A stretch of DNA of 64,000 nucleotides, taken from NCBI RefSeq assembly GCF_017745675.1, contig NZ_JAFLJM010000010.1, positions 1 to 64,000 of the forward strand. Direction: 5' to 3'. This document shows, piece after piece, positions 43,502-50,876 of this stretch (position 1 is the first letter of the stretch; every line of letters starts with the position of its first letter). Origin of the DNA: Alkalihalobacillus sp. BA299 (lineage in GTDB: Bacteria; Bacillota; Bacilli; Bacillales; Bacillaceae_F). The notes below the pieces were generated by a model. That model was not told where the DNA came from. It saw nothing but the letters and a program-made list of their open reading frames with translations, and made no database searches. A program made the position numbers and the translations under genes.

Positions 43502-44335
43502 CTAAATTCGTAATGTATTTAAATCAAATGCTGGTACTAAACCTTCATTTGCCGCTCGACCGAGAAGTGAGAAAACGGCTTCATACCCTTCGTCGCCTAA
43601 GTTTCTTGTGAATTCATTTACATATAGATTGATATGAGCTTGAGCCACATCAATCGACATCTCCTGGGCGTGTTTTAAAATATACTCTTGGGAGGCTTTC
43701 GGGTTAGACCATGCGTACTCTACCGAAGAGCGGATCCAGTTTGTAATTTTGGCAATGTCAAGTGATCGATGGGCAATAATTGCTCCTAACGGGATCGGTA
43801 AGTTCGTGTCTTTTTCCCACCAATTACCCAAATCTTGTAATAAGTTTAATTGATAGTTTTCATATGTAAAACGCGCCTCATGAATGACAAGTCCTGCATC
43901 CAATTTACCGTCGCGAACAGCTGGCATGATTTCATGAAACGGCATAACTACGATTTCTCCTACTCCTCCAGGGACATTTTGTGCAGCCCAAAGTCGGAAT
44001 AGTAAATACGCTGTTGAACGCTCACTCGGAACAGCGACTCGACGGCCTGATAATATTGTAGGATCTGCTGAATGATCTTTTGTCAGAACTAACGGACCAC
44101 AGCCTCTACCTAACGCCCCACCACATGGAAGGAGTGTATATTCAGATAAAACCCAAGGTATAGCTGCATATGAAATTTTAAGTACGTCTAAATTATTTGG
44201 TTGTGTTGCTAGCTTATTCGTAATATCAATATCTGCATAGGTGACATCAAGTTTTGGTGCACTTTGAATAAGACCGTGTACCCATGCATGAAAAACAAAA
44301 GTATCATTAGGGCAAGGAGAAAAAGCGATTTTCAT
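43502..44335 (-). CDS. mqnD: 1,4-dihydroxy-6-naphthoate synthase MqnD
   Basis: A 277-residue enzyme of the futalosine pathway, turning cyclic dehypoxanthinyl futalosine into 1,4-dihydroxy-6-naphthoate. It has the solute-binding-protein-like fold with IAFSPCPNDTFVFHAW at the start, LKISYAAIPWVLSEYTLLPCGGALGRGCGPLVL and LDAGLVIHEARFTYE. It overlaps the mqnB stop codon by the ATGA motif, so the two are translationally coupled. AGGAGGTTTTATC precedes the ATG. Confidence 0.94.
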   Translation of the reverse strand: MKIAFSPCPNDTFVFHAWVHGLIQSAPKLDVTYADIDITNKLATQPNNLDVLKISYAAIPWVLSEYTLLPCGGALGRGCGPLVLTKDHSADPTILSGRRVAVPSERSTAYLLFRLWAAQNVPGGVGEIVVMPFHEIMPAVRDGKLDAGLVIHEARFTYENYQLNLLQDLGNWWEKDTNLPIPLGAIIAHRSLDIAKITNWIRSSVEYAWSNPKASQEYILKHAQEMSIDVAQAHINLYVNEFTRNLGDEGYEAVFSLLGRAANEGLVPAFDLNTLRI

Positions 44336-45030
44336 GATAAAACCTCCTGTAAAATCGAGCTAACTTCTTGTAACTTTTGTAAGGCTTCCTTCATTCGCCA
44401 AGAATTACGATCTCGTGGTCCGACAACGTTTGAAATCGTACGAATTTCAAGCATTGGTACGACGAATTGTTTTGCGGCAGTAGCTACCCCAAACCCTTCC
44501 ATTGCTTCAGCTGTAGCTCCAGGTACTCTTCTTATAAGTTCTAACGTCGTTTCTGCTGTACCTGTTACTGTTGAAACTGATAAGATTGGACCTGTTGTTA
44601 CCTCTTGTCCTGCATTCGAAAGTGCTTTTGCTACATTTAATACTAAATTATTATCAACATTATAACGATTAGTGCCAAACCCGAGTTCATCGATACTAGA
44701 AAATCCGTCTAACGTTTCTGTCCCAAAGTCAGCTGCAATCACTTCAGTTGCAACGACGATAGAACCAACCTCAGCGAGCCCAACAAAACCACCAGCTATC
44801 CCAGCATTTATGACTAACTCGTACTTTTGATTTGCTAATTGTATTGCTGTCTTTGCTGCTGCAGCTGCTATGCCAACTCCTGAAACCACAACATCAAAAG
44901 GGTTCACACGTTGCAGTCCTCGTAAGATAGCTTCTTTTTCAGCTTCAACTGAAGTAATAATAAGGATTTTTCCCTTATTATTATTTTGATTTGACGGTAT
45001 GTGCTTTTTATTTGTTAAATTATCATTCAA
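44332..45030 (-). CDS. mqnB: Futalosine hydrolase MqnB
   Basis: The 232-residue protein has the nucleoside phosphorylase/hydrolase fold: ILIITSVEAEKEAI, GVGIAAAAAKTAIQL, VINAGIAGGFVG and AEAMEGFGVATAAKQF near the active site. It splits futalosine or aminofutalosine to dehypoxanthine futalosine, the step before MqnC. The first 20 residues (NDNLTNKKHIPSNQNNNKG) are unlike the core and of low complexity. The start is TTG at 45030, with AAGGAG eight bases ahead. mqnA and mqnC must be elsewhere. Confidence 0.92.
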   Translation of the reverse strand: MNDNLTNKKHIPSNQNNNKGKILIITSVEAEKEAILRGLQRVNPFDVVVSGVGIAAAAAKTAIQLANQKYELVINAGIAGGFVGLAEVGSIVVATEVIAADFGTETLDGFSSIDELGFGTNRYNVDNNLVLNVAKALSNAGQEVTTGPILSVSTVTGTAETTLELIRRVPGATAEAMEGFGVATAAKQFVVPMLEIRTISNVVGPRDRNSWRMKEALQKLQEVSSILQEVLS

Positions 45031-45256
45031 TTGAGATACTCCTTTATTTTTAAACTAAATATGTACTAGCTTAAGCATTAAGGTAACGTTTTTTTCCACA
45101 TGTACAATCATTGACCACTATGACATTTTACCATAAAGTGAAACTTGATTATTTTAAAGAGAATCAAATACCTATATTATTGAATAATAACAGGTGCTGC
45201 TGAGAAAGTTATATACATAATACCACTATTCTAATGATTCATTAAGGAGGATTCAT

Positions 45257-45424
45257 ATGACAACAGAACAAAGTCAACCTACCGAATTTGATCGATACAC
45301 AGCTGCACAGCTTAGCCAGGACTTATTAGACCGCGTGATTGCATTAGAAAAAGACCTTCAATCTCAAACAAATAAAGAGGTCATTCTCATAGCTTATGAA
45401 GAAAGCGAGCATAATCCTACTTAA
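45257..45424 (+). CDS. Small protein of unknown function (55 residues)
   Basis: It begins MTTEQSQPTEFDRYTAAQLS, continues through a helix DLLDRVIALEKDLQ and ends VILIAYEESEHNPT. The ATG has a strong AAGGAGGATTCATAT site. It is free-standing between mqnB and a terminator. No homology is recognised. Confidence 0.7.
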   Translation: MTTEQSQPTEFDRYTAAQLSQDLLDRVIALEKDLQSQTNKEVILIAYEESEHNPT

Positions 45425-45532
45425 ACAAATGGAAAACGCCATTCTATTTGGCATTACTGAAGTTATATGAAAAAAAACATTTATTATCTAAATGAAGCTA
45501 TAATATCTTAAGAAGAAAATTTTTCTAAAATA

Positions 45533-45577
45533 AAGAAAAGAGATTAACTCATAATTAAGAGTTAGTCTCTTTTCTTA
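45533..45577. terminator. Bidirectional terminator
   Basis: AAGAAAAGAGATTAACTC and GAGTTAGTCTCTTTTCTT form a long stem around ATAATTAA, with U-tracts on both strands. It is downstream of the small gene at 45257-45424 and can also end the amidase transcript from the other side. Confidence 0.85.
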
Positions 45578-45707
45578 TTTTTTTAATAACCAAGCGCAGT
45601 CGTCTTTCTCTAGAACCGTTCCACTTAATTTAACGTTGTATGTTCATTAACCATAATTGCTACAGCATGTCCATTTACATCTGTTAATTATGATAAATAC
45701 TTTAGAT

Positions 45708-46883
45708 TTAGAGAGTATTTAATTCACTTACCCATTTCAGAAGTCTTAAATCTTGATTGCGTCCAGCGATAAATGATAATCCAATCGGTTTTTCTTTTTC
45801 ATCTTTTAAAGGAATAGTAACTTGTGGTAATCCTGCTAATCCAGCAATACATGAGAGCTTTAATGTGTCCGCTCGAATCTGATTGACTATATCACTCGGT
45901 AGTTGAAGGTAAGGAGCCCTTCCAGGAACTGTAGGAATAATCAATAATTTGTCTTCACCAAGGAGCTCTTCCATGTATTGGCGTATTTTATTTCTTACAA
46001 GTAACTGTTGTGTATTTTCCTCTTCTGTTATCATACTCGCCATTTGAAAACGTTCAGCAATACCAGGGCCAAATGCTGGTTTTTCATTTTGTACCCATTC
46101 CCCATGAGCCTTCCAAATCTCATAGCCTTGCAACACTCGAAATGTATTGACCCATTTGCTTAACCCTTCTTCTGAAATATGAAGCCAATGACTTGCATCT
46201 ACTTGATTTTCTAATTTGAAAATGAAATTATGAAGTATTTTTTTTGAATCTTTATCCGCTAAACTCCAAGCATCTTCAGCAAATAAAAAACCTTTAAACC
46301 GTTTAGATGTATGTGATTTCAATTTTTTTAATAGGACTTGACCTACTCGAAGTAATGTCTCAGTGTCACGCGTCATCCACCCAACGGTATCAAAGCTTGA
46401 TGCTAAAGGAATTACCCCATCAATGGATACAGTATTATGCGTTGGTCGAATACCAAAGTTTCCACAGTAGGCAGAAGGAACACGAACCGAACCACCCGTA
46501 TCTGTACCAATAGCAAAATCTACTAAACCTGCAGCTACCGCAACTGCAGATCCACTAGAGGATCCTCCTGGAATAGACTGTGGAGCATTTGGATTGATGG
46601 GTGTACCGTAATGTACGTTTTCTCCATGTAAACTATACATCAGTTCATCCGTAATGGTCGTCCCAGTTAACTTCGCTCCTTCATGTAACAACTGATCAAT
46701 GACAGAAGCATTTGTTTCAGCTCGCTGATGTGTGCGTAACCAATCAGGATTTCCTGCACTCGATGTATTTCCTTCAATATCAAATACATCTTTAACTGCA
46801 AATAAGAGTCCATTTAATGTACCAAAATGTTTTGGCTCAATAACTAAATCTTTGTTTATAAACGTATTAAATTTATCTAGCAT
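45708..46883 (-). CDS. Amidase-signature family hydrolase
   Basis: A 391-residue amidase with the Ser-cisSer-Lys triad framework: FAVKDVFDIEG (Lys), GGSSSGSAVAVAAGLVDFAIGTDTGGSVRVPSAYCG. It is shorter than GatA and lacks its C-terminal helix set. Its place just past the purine catabolism genes, on the same strand, suggests hydrolysis of a urea- or amide-type breakdown product such as allophanate or ureidoglycolate-like compounds; this is inference. The start at 46883 has GGAGG six bases ahead; an upstream five-codon extension is ignored. Confidence 0.85.
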   Translation of the reverse strand: MLDKFNTFINKDLVIEPKHFGTLNGLLFAVKDVFDIEGNTSSAGNPDWLRTHQRAETNASVIDQLLHEGAKLTGTTITDELMYSLHGENVHYGTPINPNAPQSIPGGSSSGSAVAVAAGLVDFAIGTDTGGSVRVPSAYCGNFGIRPTHNTVSIDGVIPLASSFDTVGWMTRDTETLLRVGQVLLKKLKSHTSKRFKGFLFAEDAWSLADKDSKKILHNFIFKLENQVDASHWLHISEEGLSKWVNTFRVLQGYEIWKAHGEWVQNEKPAFGPGIAERFQMASMITEEENTQQLLVRNKIRQYMEELLGEDKLLIIPTVPGRAPYLQLPSDIVNQIRADTLKLSCIAGLAGLPQVTIPLKDEKEKPIGLSFIAGRNQDLRLLKWVSELNTL

Positions 46884-46933
46884 AGTATACCTCCACATGA
46901 TTTCACCGCCATATGTTCGAATTTCCCTTCATG

Positions 46934-48172
46934 TTATCGAATATAGATCAACCTAGTATGAACCAACTGTAAAATAATTCCGATAATACAGCCCGTTAAA
47001 ATTCCCCACTCAGGTCCATATAATAACGTCACTAGTAATGTAACAACTAATAAAACTCCATCTTTCTTATTCGACTTACAAGTTGACCATAATCCTTTTA
47101 TGTTTATCAATTTAATTATTGCAACGATTATGATAGCAGCTAATGTTGGTTTCGGTAAATAGTAGAATAAGGGCGTGAAAAAGAGAAGCGTTAAGAAAAT
47201 ACATATTGTGGTGATCAAACTGGCTACTTTTGTTTTCGCACCTGAATCATAATTAACAGCTGAACGTGATATTCCACCAGCTACAGGCATACTGCTAAAA
47301 AATGATCCTACTACATTTGCTAGCCCTAAGCTTGTAAGCTCTTTATTAACCCCAACATTGTAATTTTCTTTTTCAGCAATCACTTTAGCAACCGCAATTG
47401 ATTCGATATAACCAATAAATGCAATAATGACAGCAGTAGATAATATGGTAGTCATTACTACCCCATTAAACATAGGTAACGTAAACATGGGAAACCCTTG
47501 TGGTAATTGACCAATAATCGGCACACCTAAGTGATCTAATTGGAAAAATGATACACTAGTCGTACAAATGATAACAACAAACAAAGGTGTCGGCAATTTT
47601 CTACTAATTGAATTTAATGTTAAAATTAGTAGAATACTGATCAGTCCTATGAAAAAAGTTGCCATATGTATGTTATGCAGATTCGTAAATAGTACAAAGA
47701 CTGTATGAATGATCGAAGTAGTATGTCCTAATGAAAAACCAATTAAATTTTCTAATTGACTAATTGCAATTAAGATCGCACATGCCGATGTAAAGCCTTT
47801 AATAACACTAAAAGGTACCCATTCAATCATTGTTCCAAGATGAATGAAAGCAAAGAACATTTGCAAAAGCCCTACGAGTAAAGTTACCGTGATAACGATG
47901 CTAAAATATTCTGCGGTGCCAGGCACCGCAATTGATGAAACACCTGAAAAAATAAGTAGTGAAACGATGGCAACTGGCCCGACCGATAAATGTGGTGAAG
48001 TTCCAAATATTAGATAAATTAATACCGGCACTGTCGCAGAATACAACCCTACAACTGGAGGAACACCTGCTAAAATTGCGTAGGCAATGGCTTGTGGTAT
48101 AATTAAGATCGCTACGATGACACCAGCGACCATATCATTTTGAAAACTATTTTTCCAGTACGATAAAGACAA
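46934..48172 (-). CDS. SulP-family anion transporter without STAS domain
   Basis: A 412-residue protein with the SulP core: NDMVAGVIVAILIIPQAIAYAILAGVPPVVGLYS, TSPHLSVGPVAIVSLL, SVIKGFTSACAILIAISQLENL and NVVGSFFSSMPVAGGISRSAVNYDSGAKTKVA. About 11-12 membrane segments. The cytosolic C-terminal STAS domain of most SulP proteins is absent; the protein ends at HTRLIYIR. In this cluster it may import an organic anion such as urate, oxalate or molybdate, but this is unproven. A palindrome (47913-47929) sits inside the gene. The start is a TTG with GGAGG upstream. Confidence 0.88.
   Translation of the reverse strand: MSLSYWKNSFQNDMVAGVIVAILIIPQAIAYAILAGVPPVVGLYSATVPVLIYLIFGTSPHLSVGPVAIVSLLIFSGVSSIAVPGTAEYFSIVITVTLLVGLLQMFFAFIHLGTMIEWVPFSVIKGFTSACAILIAISQLENLIGFSLGHTTSIIHTVFVLFTNLHNIHMATFFIGLISILLILTLNSISRKLPTPLFVVIICTTSVSFFQLDHLGVPIIGQLPQGFPMFTLPMFNGVVMTTILSTAVIIAFIGYIESIAVAKVIAEKENYNVGVNKELTSLGLANVVGSFFSSMPVAGGISRSAVNYDSGAKTKVASLITTICIFLTLLFFTPLFYYLPKPTLAAIIIVAIIKLINIKGLWSTCKSNKKDGVLLVVTLLVTLLYGPEWGILTGCIIGIILQLVHTRLIYIR
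47913..47929. repeat. Palindrome GCGGTGCCAGGCACCGC inside the SulP coding region
   Basis: This 17-bp palindrome has the same 13-bp core as 10386-10398 and encodes IAVPGTAE in the SulP protein. Its presence in a coding frame is unusual. Confidence 0.55.
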
Positions 48173-48334
48173 AAAGATGTCTCCTCCTTTCGTTTGACCT
48201 TTTTTCGCTTTTCTTCACTAATTTTCTGCTTTTTGCAAAGAAACAGGCCTAAGTAATGCATATGAAAGAAGAATGATAATAATACATGGATGGGAAGTCG
48301 ATTTACCATTGTACTTAATCTTCTCCTTACCTTC

Positions 48335-48994
48335 CTAGTAATTACTGTCTTTAACATGACGTTTTTTAGATCCACTTGCTACAATGGATAATGCTCTTCC
48401 GTAGTCTGCTGGTGTATCGACATCGAAAGTAATAAATGCATCTGAAACAGGAAGATATATTTTTTCTTTAATCGATTTCATTAGCTTTTGTCCCCCTGAG
48501 TCACCGATAACACTTGAAAGATCTAACTTCTCATAATGTTTAAAAAACACAGGGTGACCAACCTGATTTTTATACGTTGGTCTTATAACTACTGGAGATG
48601 ACTTTCTTTGCCTATGGTTAGACCCAACTTTCATAATATAGGAGATCGTATTATTTTTAATAAAAGGTTGATCTCCAAGAAATATCATCACGGATGAAAT
48701 AGATGATGGAAGATTAACAAATGCCAATTGAAACGAAGTACTTTGCCCCTTTTTGTACTCCTGATTAACAGTCCATTCTATTCTCGGATCTGTTAATTGT
48801 ATTGACTGCTGTATTGTCTTTGCATGATGACCGATGACAACTCGGATTTTCTCGAACGGATGCCAAGCGACCCTTTCAATGACATGTTCCAACATATACT
48901 TATCATCGATAGATACTAGTTGCTTTGGAGAACCCATTCGAGTAGAACATCCTGCCGCTAAAATAACAGCACAAATAGGATATGTCATCTTCAT
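48335..48994 (-). CDS. pucB: Molybdenum cofactor cytidylyltransferase-like NTP transferase (PucB/MocA)
   Basis: A roughly 219-residue nucleotidyltransferase that converts molybdopterin to the CMP-type cofactor for xanthine dehydrogenase. It begins AVILAAGCSTRMGSPKQLV (NTP-binding), and has FLGDQPF and a late FDVDTPADY. The gene overlaps or abuts the end of the xdhC-like gene. A start at 49009 is also possible; 48994 (MKMTYPICAV) is closer to the family's beginning. Part of the puc operon. Confidence 0.85.
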   Translation of the reverse strand: MKMTYPICAVILAAGCSTRMGSPKQLVSIDDKYMLEHVIERVAWHPFEKIRVVIGHHAKTIQQSIQLTDPRIEWTVNQEYKKGQSTSFQLAFVNLPSSISSVMIFLGDQPFIKNNTISYIMKVGSNHRQRKSSPVVIRPTYKNQVGHPVFFKHYEKLDLSSVIGDSGGQKLMKSIKEKIYLPVSDAFITFDVDTPADYGRALSIVASGSKKRHVKDSNY

Positions 48995-48998
48995 TTCA

Positions 48999-50078
48999 TC
49001 ACATCCCATTAACTAAATGTAAAGCTCGATTTTGCTTTTTTTGTTTTTTAAGTTTTGCTCGTTGTTCATTTCGAACTTTGATTAATTCCGAAAGAATGCT
49101 AATACTTATTTCTTCTGGCGCTTCTGCATTAATATTTAAACCAATTGGAGAATAAACCCAATCAGGGACGCATTTAGGATATAAAAGCCTTTCCGTTCTT
49201 CGCTTTGGGCCTAATACTCCAAGATATTTCGGTTGAATTTCTAAAAAGAATTCTAGTATTTTTTTATCTCTCGTAAAACTATGTGTCATGATAAGCACAA
49301 AACTATTGAGGTCTATGTTTGTGTCGATGAAAAAAGCTTCAGGATGTTTAACGACTAGTTCTCCTGCTTGAGGGAAATGATACTGGTTACAACGACTACT
49401 TCTTGGATCAATAATAATGGTGTGAAAGTCAAGGTCATATGCGCTTTTTACTAAAGGTTCAACATCAGGACCTGCGCCAAAAATATATAGGACATCTTTT
49501 GGTTCAATGATTTCAAAAATGAATTTCGTTTGCATCGAGACGAGTGTGCGATAGTCAAAGTGATGGCTGGTTTCCAAAAATTCAGTCAATTGGAAATGTA
49601 ATATTTCCTTTAAGGTTGGATCGTCTATATTCCCAAAAAGTTGACCTGAATTCGCTAGACATAGCTTGAGACCATACACATCCGCACTTGCACCACGAGC
49701 GATGGCAATCGATTGGCCTTCATCTAATCTTTTATATATGTTATAAGTGTCCTCGTCGAACTGTATAGGTTCAAGAAAAACGACAACCTTTCCGTTACAC
49801 CCTGCACTTAATCCCCAATCTAAATCGTCTTCCGAACGAAGATCATACGTTTTTGTGATCGGCTCATTTAAATCGATAACTTCTTTTGCATAATAGCCTA
49901 AATCTTCTTCAAGACAGCCCGCACTGATTGTACCGTACTGCTTTCCATCTTTCCCTAACAACATTTTTGCTCCTTCATGACGATAGGATGATCCTTCTAC
50001 ACGGATAACAGTCGCCATGGCAAACCGAGTAATTGGATTTTTTTTCATGATTTCTAAGTACTTCAACCATTCCTTCAT
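48999..50078 (-). CDS. pucA: XdhC/CoxI-type xanthine dehydrogenase maturation factor (PucA)
   Basis: A 359-residue protein that inserts sulfurated molybdenum cofactor into xanthine dehydrogenase. It has the N-terminal XdhC/CoxI motif FAMATVIRVEGSSYRHEGAKML and GTISAGCLEEDL, then a Rossmann-type C-terminal half LYIFGAGPDVEPLVKSAYDLDFHTIIIDPR ending in the XdhC-C domain. The open frame goes back to 50243, but GAGGGG precedes the ATG at 50078 and the family start (MKEWLKYLE) is there. Upstream of it lies pucE. Confidence 0.9.
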   Translation of the reverse strand: MKEWLKYLEIMKKNPITRFAMATVIRVEGSSYRHEGAKMLLGKDGKQYGTISAGCLEEDLGYYAKEVIDLNEPITKTYDLRSEDDLDWGLSAGCNGKVVVFLEPIQFDEDTYNIYKRLDEGQSIAIARGASADVYGLKLCLANSGQLFGNIDDPTLKEILHFQLTEFLETSHHFDYRTLVSMQTKFIFEIIEPKDVLYIFGAGPDVEPLVKSAYDLDFHTIIIDPRSSRCNQYHFPQAGELVVKHPEAFFIDTNIDLNSFVLIMTHSFTRDKKILEFFLEIQPKYLGVLGPKRRTERLLYPKCVPDWVYSPIGLNINAEAPEEISISILSELIKVRNEQRAKLKKQKKQNRALHLVNGM

Positions 50079-50218
50079 AAACATCCCCTCACTCGATTCT
50101 TCTTTCAATTCAAAGTTATAAAATTCAACATTATATATACTATGAAGCGGGCTACTTTTTAACAATTTACGTAAAAATTTAATGTAAATTATAAGAAGTC
50201 GCTTTTCCAATCCTAGTA

Positions 50219-50737
50219 TTATTCTTGTTTTTTTACTGTACATTCCTTACTTATTCGTTCTAACGAGCGAAGAATTCCACCATAACCTGTACAGCGACAT
50301 AAGTTCCCAGACAATCCTTCTCTCAAATCTTCAAAGGAGGCATTTGGACATTGTTTTAATATTCCTTTTACAGATACTACCATGCCGGAAGTGCAGTATC
50401 CACATTGTAATCCGCCTTCTTCAAGGAGGATTTGTTGGACAGGATCGAGCTTTTCTTTGCTAAGTCCCTCAATTGTCACTACGCTTTTCCCTTCACATTG
50501 ATAAGCCATCGTTAGACAGGAGTTTTGCGGCTTCCCGTTGATGAGAACCATACATGCACCACATCTCCCAATTTCACATGAAATCTTCGTCCCTGTTAAG
50601 TTAAGATCATCTCTTATTATTTCGATTAACCGCTTTGAAGGGTCGACGTTAAGAGTCATTACTTCACCGTTTAAAACAAAGGAAACGGTTGAATCGACTT
50701 CCTCTATATTTTCTAAGGAATCTTTAGATAAACTCAT
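50219..50737 (-). CDS. pucE: Xanthine dehydrogenase 2Fe-2S subunit PucE
   Basis: The 172-residue small subunit carries two 2Fe-2S clusters: the plant-type CEIGRCGACMVLINGKPQNSC and the C-terminal CGYCTSGMVVSVKG with GNLCRCTGYGGI. It passes electrons from the molybdenum site to FAD. In B. subtilis the gene is pucE, next to pucD. The start at 50737 has AAGGTGG seven bases upstream; an in-frame upstream extension is ignored. A set of 20-bp tandem repeats separates it from pucD. Confidence 0.94.
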   Translation of the reverse strand: MSLSKDSLENIEEVDSTVSFVLNGEVMTLNVDPSKRLIEIIRDDLNLTGTKISCEIGRCGACMVLINGKPQNSCLTMAYQCEGKSVVTIEGLSKEKLDPVQQILLEEGGLQCGYCTSGMVVSVKGILKQCPNASFEDLREGLSGNLCRCTGYGGILRSLERISKECTVKKQE

Positions 50738-50786
50738 ATGTGCACCACCTTTTTTCACTAATAATGGGAACACCGGTTTAACTCCA

Positions 50787-50846
50787 GATATACCAGTCTA
50801 ATTTCAAATTTATCGGTCTAATTTCTGATATATCGGTCTAATCACA
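50787..50846. repeat. Three tandem 20-bp units between pucE and pucD
   Basis: Units 50787-50806, 50807-50826 and 50827-50846 share GATATATCGGTCTAATTTC-like sequence with 3-5 differences each. They fill most of the 140-bp gap in an otherwise tightly spaced operon. They could be a degenerate repeat relic or a binding site array. Confidence 0.7.
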
Positions 50847-50876
50847 ACTCATTAGGTCTGTAGTAAATAGATTACT

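Noticed and set aside
45590-45707. Short reading LTDVNGHAVAIMVNEHTTLN on the minus strand
   Set aside because: It could be a gene tail, but it is too short and has no family match; left unannotated.
48112-48375. 87-codon minus-strand frame between SulP and PucB
   Set aside because: It overlaps the ends of both genes, is rich in Lys/Phe and has no ribosome site.
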